DNA from: JAXDLH01 sp034666705
GTDB taxonomy: Bacteria; Chloroflexota; UBA6077; SHYK01
Reading direction: 5' to 3'
Assembly: GCA_034666705.1 (NCBI GenBank)
Contig: JAXDLH010000195.1
Location: 1 to 10,709, forward strand
Length of the DNA stretch: 10,709 nt
Shown piece by piece: positions 6,473 through 10,709 of this stretch (position 1 is its first letter; each line of letters starts with the position of its first letter). The notes under the pieces were generated by a model. The model did not search any database. It was not told the DNA's origin and worked only from the letters and a program-made list of their open reading frames with translations. Both the position numbers and the translations under genes were made by a program.

Positions 6473-8197
6473 ATGGCACGCGCGATGCGGCTCGCAGTGG
6501 CATACCTGGGACTCGCAGCCTTCGTCACGGCGTGCGCCGCCGCCCCGCCAGCACCGGGCGTCGCGTCCGGCGGCTCGGCCGCGAGCCCCGCCGTCGCCCC
6601 GGCCATGAAACGGGTCGTGGTGGCCGTGTTGGGCAACCTCACCGCGGTCAGCGGCCTGCTCACCCCGGGCGGCACCGGGCAGAACACGCCGGGATCGACG
6701 CAGGTCGAATCGCTGATGAGCCCTGGCCTGACCGCCCGCAGCCCGCAAGGCTCGTACGTGCCGCGCCTGGCCGAGCAGACGCCCTCGGTGGACAACGAGC
6801 TCTGGCAGGTCCTGCCGGATGGCCGCATGGTCACTACCTGGCACATTCGGCCCAACGTGCGCTGGCACGACGGCGCCGAGTTCACCGCCGATGACGTCCT
6901 GTTCACGGCGCAGGTGGGCATGGACCGCGAGGTGCCGGTGGCGCACGACACGCGCTACCGCTACGTGGAGCGGGTCGAGGCGCCAGACCCGCTGACCGTG
7001 ACGGTGACCTGGAAGCAGCCGTTCATCGTGGCCGACACGATGTTCGGGAGCGACAGCACGATTCCGCTGCCCCGACACATCCTCGGGCCGCTCTACGAGC
7101 AGAGCAAGACGAGCTTCATCAACGCGCCCTATTTCAATCGCGAGTTCGTCGGCACCGGCCCATTCATCCTGAAGGAGTGGGCGGATGGCAGCCACCTGAC
7201 GCTCGAGGCGAACGACGCCTACGTGCTCGGCCAGCCGCACGTCGACCAGATCGTGGTTGCCTTCATCCCCGCCTCCGAGACGCTGATGACCAACCTGGTG
7301 GCCGGCGCGGTCGACGTCACCGTGGGCCGCTCGATCTCGCTGGACCAGGCGCTCCAACTGCGCAAGCAGTGGCCGGATGGCCACGTGGACGTCGCCCCGG
7401 ACCAACCGGTCTACGCTAACCCGCAGTTCCTGATCCCCGACCCGCCGATCATCCTCAACGTCGACCTGCGGCGTGCGCTCTACCACGCGATCAACCGGCA
7501 GGAGATGGCGGACACTCTGACCGGTGGGCTGGGTACTCCCGCGGACAGCGGCCTGCCGCCGGACGACCCGCAATACGCGCCGCTCCAGGCCCAGATCGTG
7601 CGCTACCCGTACGATCCGCAGCGCGCGAGCCAGAAGCTCGCGGAGCTTGGCTACAGCCGCGGGGGCGACGGCCTGCTCCGCGATGCTGCGGGTCAGCCGC
7701 TGCAACTCCCGCTCGTCTCCACCGACACCGATGCGTATACGAAGTCGGTGCTCGCCGTCAGCGACTACTGGCAGCGGGTCGGCGTGACCACCCAGCTCGA
7801 CGTGGTGCCGCGCGCGCGTGAGAGCGACCTGCAATACCGCGCCACGTTTCCCGGGTTCGAGGTCGTGAGCACCGGGTCCGGTATCGACGCCCTCGATTAC
7901 TACCGCACGACGGAGCGCCGCACGGCCGCGAACGGCTACAACGGCCGCAACCGCTCCGGCTACGCGAGCCCCGAGCTGGAGTTGCTGCTCGACCGCTACT
8001 ATTCCACGGTGCCGATCGGCGACCGGCTGAACGTGCTGGGCACGATCGTCCACACCCTCACCGATCAGGTCGTCGGGATCTACCTCTTTACCCAGGGCAC
8101 GCCCACCGCGATCAACAACCGCCTGGTCAGCGTGACGGGCGAGTTCTCGCGCGCCCAGGAGACCTGGAACGCCGAGCAATGGGACGTGAAGTCGTAG
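6473..8197 (+). CDS. ABC transporter substrate-binding lipoprotein, family 5 (DppA/OppA-like)
   Basis: This is a 574-aa extracytoplasmic solute-binding protein of the SBP_bac_5 family, whose members bind peptides, nickel complexes, opines or other organic solutes. The first 20 residues form a lipoprotein signal with the box VTAC, giving lipidation at Cys21, then a Ala/Pro/Gly/Ser-rich tether to about residue 43. The family signature VRWHDGAEFTADDVLFT lies near residues 129-145, followed by FVGTGPFILKEW and, further on, LRRALYHAINRQEMADTL, all standard for this fold. AGGAGG lies five bases before the ATG. The gene follows the oxygenase stop by 34 bases, so it is probably co-transcribed and may capture the oxygenase substrate. 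No ABC permease or ATPase genes for this system follow in the window. Ligand identity is not readable. Confidence 0.92.
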   Translation: MARAMRLAVAYLGLAAFVTACAAAPPAPGVASGGSAASPAVAPAMKRVVVAVLGNLTAVSGLLTPGGTGQNTPGSTQVESLMSPGLTARSPQGSYVPRLAEQTPSVDNELWQVLPDGRMVTTWHIRPNVRWHDGAEFTADDVLFTAQVGMDREVPVAHDTRYRYVERVEAPDPLTVTVTWKQPFIVADTMFGSDSTIPLPRHILGPLYEQSKTSFINAPYFNREFVGTGPFILKEWADGSHLTLEANDAYVLGQPHVDQIVVAFIPASETLMTNLVAGAVDVTVGRSISLDQALQLRKQWPDGHVDVAPDQPVYANPQFLIPDPPIILNVDLRRALYHAINRQEMADTLTGGLGTPADSGLPPDDPQYAPLQAQIVRYPYDPQRASQKLAELGYSRGGDGLLRDAAGQPLQLPLVSTDTDAYTKSVLAVSDYWQRVGVTTQLDVVPRARESDLQYRATFPGFEVVSTGSGIDALDYYRTTERRTAANGYNGRNRSGYASPELELLLDRYYSTVPIGDRLNVLGTIVHTLTDQVVGIYLFTQGTPTAINNRLVSVTGEFSRAQETWNAEQWDVKS

Positions 8198-8484
8198 CGG
8201 CACGCCGCAGCCCCATGCCTCCGGTGTGCCCGCTCCACGCCTACGCCGAGGTGTCATCCTGGGTCGTCATGCCCCGGCGGGGCGCCACCGCGGCGAGCAA
8301 TCTGTTTCCGAAGCAGCTCGCATCCGAAGGCCTCGTGGCCCTGTCGTAGGCATGAATCCGCCGCCTGCGCCCCGAATCACCTGGCAGTGGTGCCCGGGGG
8401 CATAGCAAGCGGTCCTCGAGCGCTGCGTGCGAGTACGCGGCCCTGGCGCAAGCGGGTGATGTGCGCCGGGGTCTGCGGGCGGAC
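8198..8484. other. Gene-free stretch with repeat-like hairpins
   Basis: No convincing gene is seen between the lipoprotein stop and the next promoter; open frames here are short and of low complexity. A small GC hairpin sits at 8271-8283 (gcccc, loop ggc, ggggc), without a T tract. A longer imperfect hairpin at 8366-8402 is listed separately. The segment tgtcatcctgggtcgtcat (8252-8270) resembles the start of dispersed palindromic repeats. No standard terminator for the preceding operon was recognised. Confidence 0.5.
8366..8402. repeat. Imperfect 37-nt hairpin, possible dispersed repeat
   Basis: The left side TGC(G)CCCCG (8366-8374) pairs with CGGGGGCA (8395-8402) with one bulged G. After a small internal loop, CACC (8378-8381) pairs with GGTG (8389-8392) around the loop tggcagt. 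The strength and composition suggest a REP-like element or an RNA structure; no T run follows, so a terminator role is not supported. Confidence 0.55.
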
Positions 8485-8513
8485 TTGGTGTGCGATGGTC
8501 CCGCAGCGATAAT
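8485..8513 (+). promoter_or_regulatory. Sigma-70-like promoter for a leaderless transcript
   Basis: TTGGTG (8485-8490) and GATAAT (8508-8513) are spaced by exactly 17 bases. A start about seven bases after the -10 would fall at or next to the ATG at 8521, giving a transcript with no 5' leader. This agrees with the lack of any Shine-Dalgarno sequence before that ATG. The -35 match is only moderate. Confidence 0.5.
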
Positions 8514-8520
8514 TGCCGCT

Positions 8521-9492
8521 ATGGATCGACGGAGATTTCTGCAACTGCTCGGCGCCGGGGCGGCCAGCCTGGCGGTAGGCCCCGCCGGCCTGGTGCGCGC
8601 CCAGGAGGCGGGCGGCCTGCTCGTCGCCGGCCGGCAAGCGCGCGTGGCGACCGACATGCTCAACGTGCGCGGCGGTCCCAGCGCCGGCGACCCGCTCGTC
8701 GGCTCGCTCGCCGGCGATGCAGCCGTCGATCTGCTCGCCCCCTCAGCCGACGGCGCCTGGTGGCGCGTGGCGTCGAACCAGTTCGTCGGCTACGTCGCCG
8801 CCCCATATCTGCAGCCGACCGGCGCGCCGGCGGCGAGCGACGCCTTCGACCTCGACCTCGCGATCCCGTACGCGCGGCAGCTCACGGCGGTCTGGTGCGA
8901 CCCGGCCGACGTCGAGATGTGGATGGGCTACCACGGCATGATCGGCGACGCGCCGAGCTACGGCCGCCAGCAGGCGCTGTGGGACTGGGAGACCGGCCAG
9001 AACGCCGGCTTCACCGTCGACCAGTGGAATTGCTCCCCGTACGCCGTCGCCTCGGCCGCGCGCCAGTGGATGCCCGACTTTGGGTTCGACCACTTCCGCC
9101 ACGACGACCAGCTCGCCGGCACGCGCCTCCTCGCCTGGCAGCTCGCCAACCCGGCCTCCCGCGAGCCGGCGATCGCGTTGATCTGGCGCGGCGAGCACTA
9201 CGTGCTGATCCGGGGCGTCCGCGCGCTCGGCGATCCAGGGCAGGATCCGAACGGCGCGCGCATCCTCGGCTTCTACGTCGCCGACCCGAATCGCGGCGAC
9301 CGCTCCTGGCTCGGCCAGGACCGCTACATCCCCATCGACCGCTGGCTCGGCGAGCTGTTCACGCCCGCCACGTACCGCACGCCCCACACCGGCGTGCCCG
9401 GCGACGTCTGGCAGGATCGCTACGTCACGATCCAGCGCACTCAGACCGGCGACGGCCCGACGCTCGAGGGACAGCTCAACGCTACGCCGTGA
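8521..9492 (+). CDS. Tat-exported SH3b plus C39-like peptidase-fold protein
   Basis: This is a 323-aa exported protein. The start MDRRRFLQLLGAGAASLAVG is a twin-arginine signal, with likely cleavage after VRA (residue 27). Residues about 36-98 form a bacterial SH3 domain (RVATDMLNVRGGPSAG and WWRVASNQFVGYVAAPYL). Residues about 112-310 look like a papain-like C39/PF13529 domain. Candidate triad residues are Cys126 in AVWCDPADVEMWM, His226 in GEHYVLIRGV and Asp255 in YVADPNRG. A second cysteine lies at 171. Such proteins act outside the membrane, possibly on cell-wall or secreted peptides, but no substrate can be named. The start at 8521 is preferred over an upstream frame extension to 8461 because the signal peptide begins there and a promoter lies immediately before it. 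No partner genes are adjacent. The activity is inferred from residue pattern only. Confidence 0.8.
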   Translation: MDRRRFLQLLGAGAASLAVGPAGLVRAQEAGGLLVAGRQARVATDMLNVRGGPSAGDPLVGSLAGDAAVDLLAPSADGAWWRVASNQFVGYVAAPYLQPTGAPAASDAFDLDLAIPYARQLTAVWCDPADVEMWMGYHGMIGDAPSYGRQQALWDWETGQNAGFTVDQWNCSPYAVASAARQWMPDFGFDHFRHDDQLAGTRLLAWQLANPASREPAIALIWRGEHYVLIRGVRALGDPGQDPNGARILGFYVADPNRGDRSWLGQDRYIPIDRWLGELFTPATYRTPHTGVPGDVWQDRYVTIQRTQTGDGPTLEGQLNATP

Positions 9493-9539
9493 ATCCCGCG
9501 GGATCCCGGACTACTCACTGTGCGGAAGGCTACCAACCA

Positions 9540-10371
9540 ATGGTAGAGCGCGGAGCTGCGGAAGCCTCGCACCCACCGGGCGGGCGGACGCTGGAGGACG
9601 ATCCTGTGCTGAGAGAAGGCATTCAAGGTTTTCTTGCCTGGCTTGACCAGCCGTTTCGCCGGACTCACGACCTGGAGACGTCGGCAGGCAGTGCGCCGCT
9701 ATCGACCCGTCGCTCCAATCTGTGGTTGATGCGGCGGCGCCGCTGAGCGACTATGCCTGGCAGGTCCGCTACCCGGGGATGGCGGAAGAGCCCATTCCCA
9801 GCTCTGTGAGCTCAGCCCTGACGCGGCAGTCGAGGATTTGCTCGCGCTTCCTGATCCGGCGATGGTGGACGAGATGGTCGGACTCGCCTGGCAATGCTTC
9901 GATTACGCGTCCTCTTGGTTCGGGCAACCGGCCGCCTTGAACCCGAAGTTCGCAGGAAGCAAGGACATCGAGGGTGCGGATGCGGATCTGATCCTCGGAG
10001 ATCTTCTCCTCGAGATCAAAACCGTGTCCAAGGTCAGGTCGAGCCACTATCGCGCCTGGCTACGGCAACTCCTTGGCTATGCCCTACTTGACTACGACGA
10101 TCGCTATCGAATCCGGCGTGTCGGTATCTGGCTCACGCGTCAGCAGCAGATCCTCACCGTGCCGCTTGCGCGTCTGCTTTCAGAGCCGTTCGCCTCCAGG
10201 GATCTGCACGAGACCGAGGTGGTCTCCCATCTCAGCCGGCTGCGTCGCCAGTTCCGAGACGAGTTGCTGCGAATTCGCAACACGGCTCCATGGCTTCTCT
10301 ATTACGACTTGCGGGGCTCTCGGCCCGAGGTCCCCACTCCAACGGCGTGGACGCTACCGCTCTTCGGCTGA
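9540..10371 (+). pseudogene. PD-(D/E)XK nuclease-like protein, frame broken twice
   Basis: Three consecutive frames join into one plausible protein of about 277 aa. The first runs from ATG 9540 (GGAAGG ten bases upstream): MVERGAAEASHPP to LAWLDQPFRRTHDLETSAGSAPL. Near 9697-9701 it continues in the next frame as IDPSLQSVVDAAAPLSDYAWQV to AEEPIP. Near 9797-9800, in a C run, it shifts again to QLCELSPDAAVEDLLALP. Each shift is explained by one missing base. The last part holds the nuclease core GADADLILGDLLLEIKT (Asp at 9979 or 9985, Glu at 10012, Lys at 10018) and a QxxxY-type QLLGY, then LLDYDDRYRIRRVGIWLTRQQ. The family resembles uncharacterised proteins with a PD-(D/E)XK fold. The intact 3' frame alone could start at TTG 9838 (177 aa). 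Breaks may be real decay or assembly errors. Confidence 0.65.
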
Positions 10372-10490
10372 GCCCATGATCTAGCTGGTTGGCGGCTGAG
10401 GTGAGGTTCTTCTCTCCAGTGGACACGCCGTTTAGTAGCGAAGCAGACGGGCATGATGCTCCAGATTCCCTGATGCGCACGCCGGCGATC

Positions 10491-10511
10491 TACCCCGACT
10501 GATGCGGGGTA
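10491..10511. other. Short perfect hairpin downstream of the nuclease-like gene
   Basis: taccccg (10491-10497) and cggggta (10505-10511) form a seven-pair stem with a seven-base loop. It lies 120 bases past the stop of the broken nuclease gene. No T tract follows. It looks superficially like a type I-E CRISPR repeat, but occurs once. The surrounding 10372-10568 contains no convincing gene. Confidence 0.5.
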
Positions 10512-10568
10512 AGCCGCTGGATCCCATTGCGAGACCGGTCCCGGCATGGGTCGGTCTCCGCACCCGTT

Positions 10569-10600
10569 TACACCATGTAATACATGCATTGCATGGTGTA
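10569..10600. promoter_or_regulatory. AT-rich compound dyad, operator-like
   Basis: tacaccatg (10569-10577) and catggtgta (10592-10600) are perfect inverted repeats. Between them two 11-base palindromes overlap by two bases: atgtaatacat (10575-10585) and atgcattgcat (10584-10594). The region is AT-rich in an otherwise GC-rich window. Such stacked dyads are typical of repressor or antitoxin binding sites before a gene. The controlled gene would lie to the right, beyond the window, and a tacact hexamer at 10599-10604 could act as a -10. The function is inferred. Confidence 0.5.
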
Positions 10601-10610
10601 CACTGCTAAA

Positions 10611-10682
10611 GAGAGCCCGGCCGGTGCCAGGATAAGTCATCCCACTGAGTGGGATTGACCCCTGTGCATGCCCCGGGCTCTT
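10611..10682. other. Nested ~70-nt hairpin, candidate small RNA or miniature element
   Basis: The outer arms agagcccgg (10612-10620) and ccgggctct (10673-10681) are perfectly complementary, with a G-U pair extending them. Inside, cagg (10628-10631) pairs with cctg (10661-10664). Then gtca (10636-10639) pairs with tgac (10656-10659), and tcccact (10640-10646) with agtggga (10648-10654), leaving one bulged t. The loop is almost absent, so this is nearly a continuous stem. No T tract follows on the plus strand. It lies directly after the AT-rich dyad, which could drive or control it. No known RNA family was recognised. Confidence 0.45.
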
Positions 10683-10709
10683 GGTATTTCCAGCAATCCC
10701 GGGTCGGGT

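Noticed and set aside
5179..8257. Two long minus-strand frames (590 and 634 codons) opposite the oxygenase and lipoprotein genes
   Set aside because: Their translations show no domain or start site; the plus strand has clear Rieske ligands and a lipoprotein signal with family 5 motifs.
8271..8283. GC hairpin as terminator of the cupin-Rieske-lipoprotein operon
   Set aside because: Stem of only five pairs and no T tract follows; kept only as part of the gap description.
8490..9539. Frame continuing through the Tat protein gene in another phase
   Set aside because: Arg/Pro-rich shadow until it reaches 9540; only the part after 9540 looks like real protein.
10484..10512. CRISPR-like repeat resembling type I-E (ccccg/cgggg stem)
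   Set aside because: Only one copy occurs; there is no second repeat or regular spacer within the remaining sequence, and no cas gene is nearby.
10302..10640. Minus-strand frame of 112 codons at the right end
   Set aside because: It lacks a ribosome site and any recognisable motif, overlaps the nuclease end, and covers the structured dyads.
10664..10709. Possible gene start (GTG 10664 or ATG 10668) running off the right edge
   Set aside because: Too short to judge, no Shine-Dalgarno sequence, and it lies within the outer arm of the nested hairpin.

Overview
The window is GC-rich bacterial DNA with tightly packed genes, several GTG or otherwise atypical starts, and interspersed small palindromic repeats. 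A Tat-exported SH3/papain-like protein, a family 5 solute-binding lipoprotein and the style of intergenic repeats are compatible with a Chloroflexota (Thermomicrobia-like) or similar environmental lineage. This placement is an inference from gene style. No rRNA, tRNA or marker gene in the window confirms it.

Left part (1-3776, minus strand). A metal-homeostasis operon reads right to left: an ArsR/SmtB-family repressor, then the three parts of a group I ECF-type cobalt/nickel importer (CbiM substrate component, CbiQ transmembrane component, CbiO ATPase). Each consecutive pair of these four genes overlaps by 4 bases (ATGA). After a 131-base gap comes a YraQ/ArsP_1 (DUF318-type) permease whose frame stays open to the left edge. 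Its second half lies outside the window. Just after its first membrane module, the reading frame runs through four 45-bp repeats, a REP-like hairpin and an array of 15-bp repeats. All periods are multiples of three and no stop codon appears.

Middle part (3777-8197, plus strand). A divergent intergenic region holds a candidate ArsR operator, the repressor's ribosome-binding site and a perfect 20-bp palindrome. It is followed by a likely operon: a bicupin protein, a Rieske non-heme iron oxygenase of the phthalate dioxygenase type, and a family 5 ABC substrate-binding lipoprotein. Together they suggest capture and oxidation of an unknown organic substrate. No reductase or ferredoxin partner and no ABC permease or ATPase for the lipoprotein is visible here.

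Right part (8198-10709). A 323-base gene-free stretch carries a long imperfect hairpin and ends in a promoter placed so that the next gene would be leaderless. That gene encodes a Tat-exported protein with an SH3b domain and a C39-like cysteine peptidase fold. Next is a broken gene for a PD-(D/E)XK nuclease-like protein, apparently disrupted by two single-base deletions. The last 338 bases have no convincing gene, but hold three structured elements: a short hairpin, an AT-rich compound dyad resembling an operator, and a nested hairpin of about 70 nt that could be a small RNA or a miniature mobile element.
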